From the NCBI GenBank assembly GCA_964431385.1, contig CAYSJM010000011.1, positions 1 to 64,000 of the forward strand: a stretch of 64,000 nt of DNA. Direction: 5' to 3'. Position numbers and translations under genes: made by a program. The notes beneath the pieces were generated by a model, which was given only the letters and a program-made list of their open reading frames with translations, was not told the DNA's origin and searched no databases. Below are positions 34,141 through 42,023 of this stretch, piece after piece; position 1 is the first letter of the stretch, and every line of letters begins with the position of its first letter. The DNA is from UTCHB3 sp964431385 (GTDB lineage: Bacteria; Bacteroidota; Ignavibacteria; Ignavibacteriales; Ignavibacteriaceae).

Positions 34141-35401
34141 AAACTTGTGTAATTTCTGTACCCGGGAAAAAATGAGCGAGTATGGTCGTATAAGGAACTT
34201 CAGCTCGGCTAAGGTTTAATGCACCCCACTGACACATACCAACACCGTGACCATTCCCCTTCCCCGTTAAAATCACTTTATTAAGCACTCCATCTTTTTG
34301 CACGAGATCAATCGTAAAATTTGAACTCCTGAGGATAGTATTATCTTTTTTACTCTTAATAATATCTCGAATTTTTGAACCGGGAATTACTAAAGGTTTT
34401 TGATCTTTTATAAGAGCAATAAGATTTTTAGCTCTTCCTGAGGGATGTCGTTCTTTTATTTCAAGTCCTTCGAGTACCAGGTTTTTAGACTTTATTAATT
34501 GAGCGTCAAAAAGGTATTTTATTATTTCAAATGGTGCGTAAGATTCAGTCCATCGATATGATGGCGATTTTTCACAGTAGGGCGGGTCGCCGTCAGGAAC
34601 ACCTTTTAAGTAAGGTAAGTTTACGGGTCCAAAAACATTTGCGATATCTTCAGTATAACCCCCACAATTTGCGTGATAAAATACCATTGCGGGTTTTTGC
34701 TGATAGGTCAGGATAAGCCCCTCGGTTTCCCTCACAGCTCTGCTGTCGATCCCCGTTTCAACATCCAGCCCTCCGTACGCCTGATCTTTCACTCCGTCAG
34801 TTACATCATAAATACTTCGTTTTTCAACGATGCGGTTCAAGGCAAATGTTCTGCCTGCAACCGCTGCACATTTGAGAGCTTCAAAATAATAGTTGTTTTT
34901 TAGTCCTATCTCGAGGGGAACAACCCCTAATAGATAATCTTCAAGGTCTAAATAATTCACGACAAAAGTTTTTGAGCCTTGAGCTACAAACCAAAGTTCA
35001 CCCCGATATGATTTTTTATGAAAGTTGATAAACTCAGACTTTTTTGAGGGTCTGATTTTAAGCGTGGTTGCTGAGATAGAACTTGATTGTGAAATAAGAG
35101 TGACACTTCCCTTAATAGAAGATACTGTTACCTTTTCCCCTTCCGATATTATCCCCTTTTTTTCATCTCCGATATATATTTCAGTATCAACATCCAACCT
35201 AAATGAAAATTCCTTAGTCTCTTCATCGATAAGAACACGAATGTTTTGTCTTAATTTTGTTTGTGTATTGCTGTTCGTTTTATCAGGGATTGAGCCTGTT
35301 GAACTACGAATAGTGGCTGAACAAGAAGAGAAAAAGAAAGGAAAAACTAACAGGAGATAAAAAAATATTCTTTGGGTGGAATTTACAGGGAAAGAGAACA
35401 A
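34130..35401 (-). CDS. SpoIID/LytB domain lipoprotein
   Basis: About 423 residues. The N-terminus looks like a lipoprotein signal, IFFYLLLVFPFFFSSC, with Cys at about 27. Residues about 150-420 form the SpoIID/LytB domain: NYLDLEDYLLGVVPLEIG near 150-165, ALKCAAVAGRTFALN, the conserved YHANCGGYTEDIANVFG, and the closing GKGNGHGVGMCQWGA. The domain is an amidase enhancer or lytic transglycosylase cutting peptidoglycan. The first in-frame start is a TTG at 35401 without a convincing ribosome site, so the exact start is open. It starts 14 bp after the Fn3-like gene. Confidence 0.9.
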   Translation of the reverse strand: MFSFPVNSTQRIFFYLLLVFPFFFSSCSATIRSSTGSIPDKTNSNTQTKLRQNIRVLIDEETKEFSFRLDVDTEIYIGDEKKGIISEGEKVTVSSIKGSVTLISQSSSISATTLKIRPSKKSEFINFHKKSYRGELWFVAQGSKTFVVNYLDLEDYLLGVVPLEIGLKNNYYFEALKCAAVAGRTFALNRIVEKRSIYDVTDGVKDQAYGGLDVETGIDSRAVRETEGLILTYQQKPAMVFYHANCGGYTEDIANVFGPVNLPYLKGVPDGDPPYCEKSPSYRWTESYAPFEIIKYLFDAQLIKSKNLVLEGLEIKERHPSGRAKNLIALIKDQKPLVIPGSKIRDIIKSKKDNTILRSSNFTIDLVQKDGVLNKVILTGKGNGHGVGMCQWGALNLSRAEVPYTTILAHFFPGTEITQVYDN

Positions 35402-35414
35402 TTTTACTGTTATT

Positions 35415-35810
35415 CTAACGGAACATTGCCTTTATGCTGCCCCAGGTCTTCTTAAAACCTGAAACCGAATGACTGACTGAAACTTCTTTCGAGTAGGAAG
35501 AGAAATTATCTCTGTCATTAATTTTTAGTCTGTACACATAAATTACATCGGTGGTTTTGTAAGCACCTTCATCGTAAAATACATAATAAGAATTATTGCC
35601 TTTTGGCCTGACGGTGGTAACTTCTGTGAAAGGAGTGTTGTGGGTTCTTCTCTCAATGGTAAACTCTCTAAGGTTGCTCTCAGAAGTGGTTTTCCATTCA
35701 ATCTTTACTTTCCCGTCTTCGCTTTTAGCGTAGAAGAAGTCGAGAAAAGCACCGGCTATAAGGGAGCCGATAGAAAAAATCAGTGCGAGAAAAATTACTT
35801 TTACTTTCAT
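35415..35810 (-). CDS. Small exported fibronectin type III-like protein
   Basis: A 131-residue protein. The signal peptide is about 1-20 (VKVIFLALIFSIGSLIAGAF). The rest is one beta-sandwich resembling a fibronectin type III domain, with KIEWKTTSESNLREFTIERR near 34-53, FTEVTTVRPKGNNSYYVFYDE, and VIYVYRLKINDRD. It is like the Fn3-type repeat before T9SS sorting domains, but the sorting domain itself is missing. The last residues (KKTWGSIKAMFR) are basic. It is first in the operon with SpoIID and maf. Confidence 0.78.
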   Translation of the reverse strand: MKVKVIFLALIFSIGSLIAGAFLDFFYAKSEDGKVKIEWKTTSESNLREFTIERRTHNTPFTEVTTVRPKGNNSYYVFYDEGAYKTTDVIYVYRLKINDRDNFSSYSKEVSVSHSVSGFKKTWGSIKAMFR

Positions 35811-35946
35811 ACATGCAATATAACTGGTTTAGAGCAAAAATCAAAGAGAAAAAGAAATATTTTTTAGCCCCATGTGATTTGGAGTACTTAGGAACCACGG
35901 TAATTCATCTGTGAAAGAAAATTCATCAAAAAGATTGTGATATGTG

Positions 35947-35979
35947 ATTGTGACCTTATATATATAAGCGGGTCACAAT
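35947..35979. repeat. 9-bp inverted repeat, TGTGA type
   Basis: ATTGTGACC (35947-35955) pairs exactly with GGTCACAAT (35971-35979) around a 15-nt AT-rich centre. The TGTGA/TCACA ends recall CRP/FNR half-sites, but their distance is much larger than the usual six bases. Confidence 0.6.
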
Positions 35980-35999
35980 AAATATCTTCACATATCTCT

Positions 36000-36041
36000 A
36001 TTGTGATTGTGAAATCCATATATATTCATCACAATCACAAT
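36000..36041. repeat. Perfect 13-bp inverted repeat, TGTGA type
   Basis: ATTGTGATTGTGA (36000-36012) pairs exactly with TCACAATCACAAT (36029-36041) around a 16-nt centre. Each arm contains two copies of the ATTGTG-type hexamer. It shares the half-site with the repeat at 35947-35979. Confidence 0.75.
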
Positions 36042-36058
36042 CACAATTACAATTACAA
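36029..36058. repeat. Hexamer tandem array
   Basis: Five hexamers in a row: TCACAA three times and TTACAA twice. The first two form the right arm of the 13-bp inverted repeat. An array of this kind could vary in copy number by slippage. Confidence 0.8.
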
Positions 36059-36126
36059 AGATTTACAGCCATGGTATTTTACACCCAAAAAGGGGACTTT
36101 GGAAATGCGCGAGGAAATCAGGTACA

Positions 36127-36150
36127 GAAGTATTTACAGTTAAATACTTC
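36127..36150 (-). repeat. Small hairpin at the 3' end of rsgA
   Basis: GAAGTATTT (36127-36135) pairs exactly with AAATACTTC (36142-36150), reaching into the rsgA stop codon. No T-run follows on the minus strand, so it may protect the transcript end or weakly terminate. Confidence 0.5.
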
Positions 36151-37063
36151 AATACACCATGTCTTCTTCGATGTTATCCAGGAGTCGCAGATAACTGTCA
36201 TATCTTTCCGGTGAAATCTCACCGTGTTCGACAGCTTCCATCACTTCACACCCCGGTTCATGGTGATGTGTGCAAGGTTTATATTTGCAATTTTGTAAAT
36301 GATCAGCAAATTCAACAAAATAGTGACTGAGATCATCTTTTTGTATCCCAAAAGGGGCAATTTCCCTGATCCCCGGAGTATCAATAAGAAAAGTATCTTT
36401 ATCGATTCTGTTCATATTTACAATAACCGTAGTGTGTTTACCTCTTTGAGAAAAGGCACTTACCGCCCCTGTTGCGAGGCTGAGTTCAGGGAAAAGGGCA
36501 TTAATGAGTGAGGATTTCCCCACACCTGAATGTCCCCAGAACAAACTTTTCTTCCCGATAAATCCTTTTCTTAATTCATCAATTCCCTCTCCGGTGATAG
36601 CAGAGACAGGGAAAAGATCATAACCCAAACCGGTGTAAAGTTCACCCCACAGTTCAGGTTCTTCGGGTATATCGACCAGGTCCATTTTGTTAAAAACAAT
36701 TACAGGATGAATATTTGAACTTTCAGCAATCACCAAAAATCTGTCGAGCGCCTTGTTATTAAAAGGTGGAACACCAAACGAACAGATGATAAAAATCTGA
36801 TCGATATTTGCGGCGATAACCTGTTCAAGTCGCTCACCTCTTAGCGTCGAACCCTTTATTTTGGGGGCTTTCCTCGAGATATAATTTCTTCTCGAATCAA
36901 CTGAGAAGATTACTCCTGAGGTTTCATCGATTTTGTCAAACTCAACATAGTCGCCCACAACGGCAATATCAGTCAGTAAGAGTTTATCTTTTTTCATCCG
37001 CAGATCGTGTTTAAACTTGCCACGAAGGACACACCTTATAACGATGTCTGTATTTTCAGGCAT
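36149..37063 (-). CDS. rsgA: Ribosome small-subunit GTPase RsgA
   Basis: A 304-residue circularly permuted GTPase that checks 30S maturation. It has an N-terminal OB fold (about 1-75), then the permuted G domain: NKMDLVD (G4) comes before GHSGVGKSSLIN (P-loop, near 180) and DTPGIREIA (G3). The C-terminal zinc knuckle is CKYKPCTHHHEPGC. All family features are present. The ATG at 37063 starts the protein just before the OB fold. It is the last gene of the lipoprotein/OmpP1 operon by spacing (59 bp gap), though it may have its own promoter. Confidence 0.96.
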   Translation of the reverse strand: MPENTDIVIRCVLRGKFKHDLRMKKDKLLLTDIAVVGDYVEFDKIDETSGVIFSVDSRRNYISRKAPKIKGSTLRGERLEQVIAANIDQIFIICSFGVPPFNNKALDRFLVIAESSNIHPVIVFNKMDLVDIPEEPELWGELYTGLGYDLFPVSAITGEGIDELRKGFIGKKSLFWGHSGVGKSSLINALFPELSLATGAVSAFSQRGKHTTVIVNMNRIDKDTFLIDTPGIREIAPFGIQKDDLSHYFVEFADHLQNCKYKPCTHHHEPGCEVMEAVEHGEISPERYDSYLRLLDNIEEDMVY

Positions 37064-37122
37064 TACCCAATGGCTCTGCCCTTCAATTCGGATGAGTAGC
37101 CCCTTAATTTGAGTCTCCGGTC

Positions 37123-38538
37123 TTAAAATCTGAAAGAAACACCAAATACAACATTATTATATGTTATGTCCTGTAATGTTCTTGATTGATTATATCCATA
37201 ATTCTCACCAAAATCTTTCCACCAGCCATACATATAAGCTACATCAAAAGATAATTCTCCATCGAGGAGGTAGCCAATACCGGCGGTGAGAAATTTGCGG
37301 TCATATTCAGCAGGGTCATCTTTATAAGGAGATTTTTGAGTGAAGTAGCCTGCTCTTACTCTCGCGTCAATCATCGGAATTGTATATTCTGCTCCGAAGT
37401 TGTAGTTAAGTACAGCTCTTAGACTTGACTGCACATCCTTGTTCAAACTTGCCACAAAAGAATTTCCCAATCCGGAAACATCTCTGAATTTGGTTTGTGA
37501 ATAATCTGTGAATGAAGCCTGACCGGAAAGTATCAATCCTCTTACATTAAATGAAATACCACCACTAAATTTAAAAGGTGTTGATATTTCGTACTCAACA
37601 TCACTGGTATAATCCGCCGGATCGATTGATACGACTCTTCCGTTTCCCCAGGTTGAAGAAGCTTCCACGCCATACTTTTCCTTTATGGTATAAGATTTTG
37701 GAACCTCCACTGTCATCCCAATTCTTGCGATATCACGAAGTTGATAAAGCATTCCAAACTTTATATCGTAGAAACTAATATCCCAACTTAGATTGGTTTT
37801 GTAGTCAAAATGCCTGAATTGTTTTGTAAAAGCATTTCCCGGAGCAAGTTCTGTACCGTCATAAACCCGGTTTACATCACTTTCTCTCATATCAAAATTG
37901 TTCTCATAGGTACCCTTCCCTATTCCAATTGTAACACCGAGAAAGAGATTTTTATAGGCTTCATAAGCAGCTGAAAAATTCCAGATACCTGTAGAACCCG
38001 ATTGTAACCTGGTTCCCGATTGATTCAATCGACCATTAATCAGAGTAGCTGAGTTATCATCAGTCAAATAAAGTTCAAAAGGTATGTCAGAATAACTGTT
38101 CAGATCCTGAATCATGGAATTGGTGCCGCCATTATAGCCATTAAAGGCTAACTTGCCGGAAAAATCGTGAACATTATTATACGAAGTTCCGAGAACCAAA
38201 CTGCCTCTAAGTGTAGGAACAGGTATAAGCATCGAAAAGTTATCGATATTCGCAGCTGAATTGTTCACACTATTCTGATTGCCAAAAAAAGTAGTGTTGT
38301 TTCCGGTACTCGAATACTTAAATCCACCGCCGAGTTCAAACCTTCTGACCAAAGCAATTCCGGCGGGATTAGAGTTCATCCCTAAACCATCGTCACTCAT
38401 GGCAATAAATGCGTTTCCCATACCAATAGACCTTGCACCAGAACCAAACCCGGGCATTGCGAGCCTGACGGCATCGTTAACAGTTTGCGAAAATGCAACA
38501 CCCGAAGTTAAAAGTAATATTATAATCAATCTTTTCAT
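37123..38538 (-). CDS. OmpP1/FadL-like outer-membrane barrel
   Basis: A 471-residue outer-membrane beta-barrel with a signal peptide at about 1-17 (LIIILLLTSGVAFSQ). After it comes GFGSGARSIGMGNAFIAMSDDGLGMNSNPAG (in pieces: ARSIGMGNAFIA, then MNSNPAGIA), the signature of the OmpP1/FadL/PorV superfamily, and the protein ends in a barrel-type VVFGVSFRF with a C-terminal Phe. Family members carry hydrophobic compounds, or, as PorV, help T9SS substrates. It follows the smaller lipoprotein gene with a four-base overlap (ATGA), so the two are translationally coupled. Confidence 0.88.
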   Translation of the reverse strand: MKRLIIILLLTSGVAFSQTVNDAVRLAMPGFGSGARSIGMGNAFIAMSDDGLGMNSNPAGIALVRRFELGGGFKYSSTGNNTTFFGNQNSVNNSAANIDNFSMLIPVPTLRGSLVLGTSYNNVHDFSGKLAFNGYNGGTNSMIQDLNSYSDIPFELYLTDDNSATLINGRLNQSGTRLQSGSTGIWNFSAAYEAYKNLFLGVTIGIGKGTYENNFDMRESDVNRVYDGTELAPGNAFTKQFRHFDYKTNLSWDISFYDIKFGMLYQLRDIARIGMTVEVPKSYTIKEKYGVEASSTWGNGRVVSIDPADYTSDVEYEISTPFKFSGGISFNVRGLILSGQASFTDYSQTKFRDVSGLGNSFVASLNKDVQSSLRAVLNYNFGAEYTIPMIDARVRAGYFTQKSPYKDDPAEYDRKFLTAGIGYLLDGELSFDVAYMYGWWKDFGENYGYNQSRTLQDITYNNVVFGVSFRF

Positions 38539-39071
38539 CTTCTGCCACCTCCCGTATTACTACGCCCGGAATTATTTTTGCTATCGTCAGAATTTCCGCT
38601 TCTACTGCCGCTATCACTGCTTGTAGAGGATTTTGTAGCAGGTGTTGTGGAAGTGGTGGTTGAACCTGATGTTCCACTTGAACTGCCTGAACCGTTTCTC
38701 GTAGTTGTTGTTCCGGAATACTCGCCTGAAGAATTTCTTCCACCGTCACGGTTTCTCAGGTTCGTTTTTTCTTTATCCCGTTTTCTGGTAACAGATGCTT
38801 CATGGTTGTTCTCTTCGCCATCACTTGAGCCACCCGCACCAACAGTTACAGGAGTTATCGAATACCACCAAGGTAAAACATGATAATCAGAATACCCGCC
38901 AAAATATTTACCCGAATAGTAGGAATCAACATAATCTTCACTGTCATAATCGCTCTCTATTTCAGTGATTTCAGCCTCCGAGAGAGCTTGACCGGAGTCA
39001 ACTATTGTGTAGCAACCGCTTAAAATCAACGGTGCAAAGAGAAAAAACAACATCAAAATTAAATTTTTCAT
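38535..39071 (-). CDS. Low-complexity lipoprotein (short)
   Basis: 178 residues. I chose the ATG at 39071, which follows a GAGG; the open frame runs four codons further. Lipoprotein signal: MLFFLFAPLILSGC, with Cys at about 19. Residues about 30-75 are acidic and aromatic (DYVDSYYSGKYFGGYSDY, then LPWWYSITPVTVG); residues about 85-178 are a disordered tail of Arg, Lys, Asn, Ser, Gly and Thr (RKRDKEKTNLRNRDGG, then Ser/Thr/Gly runs). No known domain. It has the same plan as the larger lipoprotein next to it, so they look like diverged duplicates or functional partners. Confidence 0.75.
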   Translation of the reverse strand: MKNLILMLFFLFAPLILSGCYTIVDSGQALSEAEITEIESDYDSEDYVDSYYSGKYFGGYSDYHVLPWWYSITPVTVGAGGSSDGEENNHEASVTRKRDKEKTNLRNRDGGRNSSGEYSGTTTTRNGSGSSSGTSGSTTTSTTPATKSSTSSDSGSRSGNSDDSKNNSGRSNTGGGRR

Positions 39072-39082
39072 TTCAAACCTCA

Positions 39083-40363
39083 TTATCTTGAACCGGATCT
39101 TCTGCCACTTCCGGAACTTGAACCGGAGCTACCTGAATTTGAACGGGAAGATCCTGTTGATCTGCCACTACTTCCCGATGAAGAAGGTGATCTATAGGTT
39201 CCACTCGAACTTCCATCGTTTCTGCTTGGGGCTTTGTATCCCCGTCCGGAGCTCCCGGAACTATTCGAGTTGCCGTCATTTCTGGATGGAGATTTATAAG
39301 TTTTACCCGAGTTATTGTTGTTCCCGTCATTTCTGGATGGAGATTTATAAGTTTTACCTGAACTGTTATTATCGCCATCGTTTCTTGATGGTCGCTTGGT
39401 TTCTCTACCTGAACCACTCGAATTGTCATTCTTTTTGGTTTCTCTGGTGCTTTTTCTGCTACCCGAATTGTTACCTTTTTTCTCGCCGTCGTTACGATTT
39501 TCTCTTTTACGAGTTACAGTGGTAGAGCCTTCGTCATTTCGCTCAGTTGTTTTCTTTTCAACGCTTTTGTTCTCTCTTCCAGTACCGTCTGTTCTGTCAC
39601 CCGAGCGAACTCCATCGCGTTTTGTAACTTCTCTACCTGAATTTCTTTTTACAACAGGTTCTTCATCGCGATTCCAGGTATCAAAACCACCACGCTTCCT
39701 CTCAGTTTTCACTTCATCATCGGTAGCACTCGAACCATTTCGTGAGCCGTCATTTCTTACACCTGAACGCTTGGCAACCTGATCGTTTCCGCCGGTGATT
39801 CCCGGAGTTCTTGCACCGGAGCCATCACCGCGAGAACCTCTGCCACCATCTCTACCACGGATGGAGCTGATTTCTCTATCGCGATATTTGTATTTCGAAA
39901 ATCCTGAATTGTAGCCGTAAGATCCCCCATAATGATAACCATGGTTGTAGTTCCATCCATAATAGTATGGGTAGGGATCGTACCAATAATACCAGGGATG
40001 ATAAACCCATCTTGGGTAATAGATGTAAGGATTGTAATACCACGCCCAAAATGGATCATAGCAAAAATTATCCCAAACATAACTGTAACCATAACCAATA
40101 TTTACTGAAACTACCGGACGGCTCCAGTAGTCATCCTCTTCAATATATTTGTATCGTTTTATGGTAATATCGTAGTTCGATTCGTTATCGCTTGAAGAAA
40201 CTATAGTGGTATCTATTGCATCTGAATTGGTATCATCTGTTTCAACTTTTACTACTTCTACCTCAATCTCTTTCGTCTCAGGTTGTTGTGTTTCAAACTG
40301 TGTGTAACAACCCGTAGCCCAAAAGGCAAACAATAATACAGGTATTAAAACTTTGGTTTTCAT
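39083..40363 (-). CDS. Low-complexity lipoprotein (long), aromatic core and basic tail
   Basis: 426 residues, not a known domain. Lipoprotein signal: VLIPVLLFAFWATGC, with Cys at about 19. Then an acidic stretch (about 25-70), an extremely aromatic block at about 90-160 (FWAWYYNPYIYYPRWVYHPW and further Tyr, Trp, Gly), and from about 165 to the end a disordered tail of Arg, Lys, Ser, Asn, Gly and Asp with short repeats. One is a 17-residue unit containing GKTYKSPSRNDGN. Such a layout suggests a surface or periplasmic protein that binds something flat or charged: polysaccharide, DNA or a dye-like ligand. Operon head; a GAACA-type operator cluster lies upstream. Confidence 0.78.
   Translation of the reverse strand: MKTKVLIPVLLFAFWATGCYTQFETQQPETKEIEVEVVKVETDDTNSDAIDTTIVSSSDNESNYDITIKRYKYIEEDDYWSRPVVSVNIGYGYSYVWDNFCYDPFWAWYYNPYIYYPRWVYHPWYYWYDPYPYYYGWNYNHGYHYGGSYGYNSGFSKYKYRDREISSIRGRDGGRGSRGDGSGARTPGITGGNDQVAKRSGVRNDGSRNGSSATDDEVKTERKRGGFDTWNRDEEPVVKRNSGREVTKRDGVRSGDRTDGTGRENKSVEKKTTERNDEGSTTVTRKRENRNDGEKKGNNSGSRKSTRETKKNDNSSGSGRETKRPSRNDGDNNSSGKTYKSPSRNDGNNNNSGKTYKSPSRNDGNSNSSGSSGRGYKAPSRNDGSSSGTYRSPSSSGSSGRSTGSSRSNSGSSGSSSGSGRRSGSR
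39273..39374 (-). repeat. 51-bp tandem repeat inside lipoprotein gene
   Basis: Two direct copies (39273-39323 and 39324-39374) are nearly identical over their first 39 bases, coding for a 17-residue unit with GKTYKSPSRNDGN. More diverged copies flank them on both sides. The period is a multiple of three, so copy changes keep the frame. Confidence 0.8.
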
Positions 40364-40432
40364 GACGGCTCCTTTTTTTAATGTTCTTGCAATTATCGTG
40401 CCGAAACATTTGTGCCTTAAATCTTATAAATT

Positions 40433-40493
40433 CGAACAATCGCAAATTGGACATTGTTCAATAAAACGAACAACTGTTTAATTTATTGAACAA
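40433..40493. promoter_or_regulatory. GAACA/TGTTC operator-like cluster
   Basis: A perfect 12-bp inverted repeat, TTGTTCAATAAA (40454-40465) and TTTATTGAACAA (40482-40493), with further GAACA half-sites at 40433-40438 and 40469-40473. It lies 70-130 bp before the long lipoprotein gene start, where a promoter would be. There is no T-run, so a terminator for the receiver gene on the other side is unlikely. Confidence 0.6.
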
Positions 40494-40564
40494 AATACAA
40501 TTTTCATGCTCTTCAATATATCAATAGAGAAGGCAATAAAAAGGGCAAAAAGTGGTTAATTCTG

Positions 40565-40909
40565 CTATTTTGTCATTAAAATGTCGATCTTACCCGACAT
40601 TTCATCAAAATCAAAAGGCTTGTAAAGAATGGCATTCACATAACTACGAATCTGTGACTCGAGTGATAGAATGTTTCGGGTAAAGACATAAGTCATTATG
40701 ATTGGAAGAGGATGAATATTTTTGATCAAGTTTTCGATCTTCTCATTTGGCTGGCAGTCTATTATCAGCATATCAAAATCTGAACTCCGGAGGAATCGTT
40801 CGATATGATCAAAGTCATTTGTTGTGGTCACTGCATACTTCTTCTCGAAGTACATAAGTACGCTGGCACAAAAACTCAAATCTGGCGAATAAAACAGTAT
40901 ATTTTTCAT
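40565..40909 (-). CDS. Stand-alone receiver-like protein
   Basis: 114 residues resembling a response-regulator receiver domain with no output part. Asp51 (LIIDCQPN) is in the phospho-acceptor place, Thr73 (IMTYVF) and Lys97 (LYKPF) in the places of the conserved Thr and Lys. The N-terminal strand has only one acidic residue (Asp10 in FYSPD), whereas active receivers usually have two, so phosphorylation is uncertain. I chose the ATG at 40909 (AGAGAA before it), because the frame further upstream has no ribosome site and adds residues unlike the family. It may act as a phosphate sink or protein-binding switch. Confidence 0.68.
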   Translation of the reverse strand: MKNILFYSPDLSFCASVLMYFEKKYAVTTTNDFDHIERFLRSSDFDMLIIDCQPNEKIENLIKNIHPLPIIMTYVFTRNILSLESQIRSYVNAILYKPFDFDEMSGKIDILMTK

Positions 40910-41086
40910 TTTCTCTATGCTTGTTACACTTTTACAAGCAAATTTAATGCCAATCGGCAAATTGAATAAAAATGCAACATTTATTACCATTTGTTGCAGA
41001 TTTTGGGTAATTTATCAGAGATATTATTCTCTTTTTCGGCAAATCTTTTCCTTAATTCTCAATTTTGAAAAACAGACAGACAAAAA

Positions 41087-41989
41087 ATGAAAACTTTTAC
41101 CCGTATCACTTTACTCTTTTTACTTATGATTTCATCAAACTTTGCCCAGGAATCCCCCGACTCATCCAATGTTCCTGAAGAGGATGAAACTGCAGTTTTA
41201 GAGAGTGATTCAAACTATGTGTTCGAGGAAGATTCGGTCGGAGTTTATGTGATTGAATCTTATGTGAGGGAAGAAGAGAAAACTGAAATTGTAGTCTATT
41301 TTTTTACAACTTCACCCGCAAAAGCCAAAATTGTATTTGACGGGAAACAAACTTTTACAGTTTCGGACACACTTGCCGAAAGTTTTCGTTTTACCACTGA
41401 TATTTCCAATGTGAAAGCAACTTCGCAACTTCTTAAAGCAATTATTTATGTGGAAGATTCGTCAGGTAAAAAAAGTTCGTGCGAAGAATTTGAGATTAAA
41501 CTCCCATTTGAACCCCAAATTGAAGGTACCTGGTTGGGGTATCTTGCGGACTGTACACTGGGCGGACTCGCCTTCCTGGTTCCATCGGTTGGCACTTCCC
41601 TTTTTAAGAATGAAAGCAGAATTTCATTTTTTAAAGAGATCTCCGTTTTAGTATTTCAGAGTGCGATATCCGAACTTCCCTGGATGGCTCTTTCTGTGGA
41701 ATATGCTCACACACCTGATATCGATTTCAGAAACCGTTTTTACGCAGGATTAAAGTTCCCTCTTGATGTCCCTGTTATCAAATATGTCGCCCCCGGTATA
41801 AGTTACTCTACAAATTTTCTCGGTATTAATGGAGTATCCCCCGAAGTTTCTTTCGGTTTTTTTGATATTTTCAGAGTAATTAATTTTAATCTGAAAACTC
41901 GATACAACTACTACCCTTCTGCTGATAATTTAAGCCATTTTGATATTAGTATTGGACTTACCTCCTACTTTCTGACTTTTTCTTTCTAA
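41087..41989 (+). CDS. Exported protein of unknown function
   Basis: A 300-residue exported protein, not recognised. The signal peptide is about 1-20 (LLFLLMISSNFAQ). Residues about 22-55 are very acidic (ESPDSSNVPEEDETAVLESD). Residues about 55-145 look like a beta-sandwich (VVYFFTTSPAKAKIVFDG, LLKAIIYVEDSSGKK). The C-terminal half, about 150-300, has alternating strands ending in FDISIGLTSYFLTFSF, with a terminal Phe as in outer-membrane barrels. It could be a small barrel with a periplasmic domain. It is divergent from the receiver gene and upstream of the TonB receptor gene. Confidence 0.7.
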   Translation: MKTFTRITLLFLLMISSNFAQESPDSSNVPEEDETAVLESDSNYVFEEDSVGVYVIESYVREEEKTEIVVYFFTTSPAKAKIVFDGKQTFTVSDTLAESFRFTTDISNVKATSQLLKAIIYVEDSSGKKSSCEEFEIKLPFEPQIEGTWLGYLADCTLGGLAFLVPSVGTSLFKNESRISFFKEISVLVFQSAISELPWMALSVEYAHTPDIDFRNRFYAGLKFPLDVPVIKYVAPGISYSTNFLGINGVSPEVSFGFFDIFRVINFNLKTRYNYYPSADNLSHFDISIGLTSYFLTFSF

Positions 41990-42023
41990 TTCAACAGAAA
42001 GCAGGTACTTTGGAATTTATATG

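Larger units (their letters stand above)
35811..36148. other. 338-bp gene-free spacer with stacked inverted repeats
   Basis: No coding frame is supported. The spacer lies downstream of rsgA and upstream of the Fn3-like gene (both minus strand). It holds two inverted repeats built from TGTGA/TCACA units, a hexamer tandem array and a small hairpin after rsgA, each listed on its own. Confidence 0.6.

Noticed and set aside
36000..36041. Classical CRP site
   Set aside because: TGTGA and TCACA half-sites are present but not six bases apart, so a standard CRP site is not supported; a different regulator is possible.
36029..36058. Hexamer array as a CRISPR-like array
   Set aside because: The units are six bases with no spacers and no cas gene is near.
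39088..39782. Open frames antisense to the long lipoprotein gene
   Set aside because: They arise from the low-complexity Ser/Arg/Asn codons on the minus strand, which avoid stops on the other strand; no start or domain supports them.
38535..40363. The two lipoproteins as one gene broken by a frameshift
   Set aside because: Each has its own start, lipoprotein signal and full body plan, and the first ends with a normal stop before the second begins.
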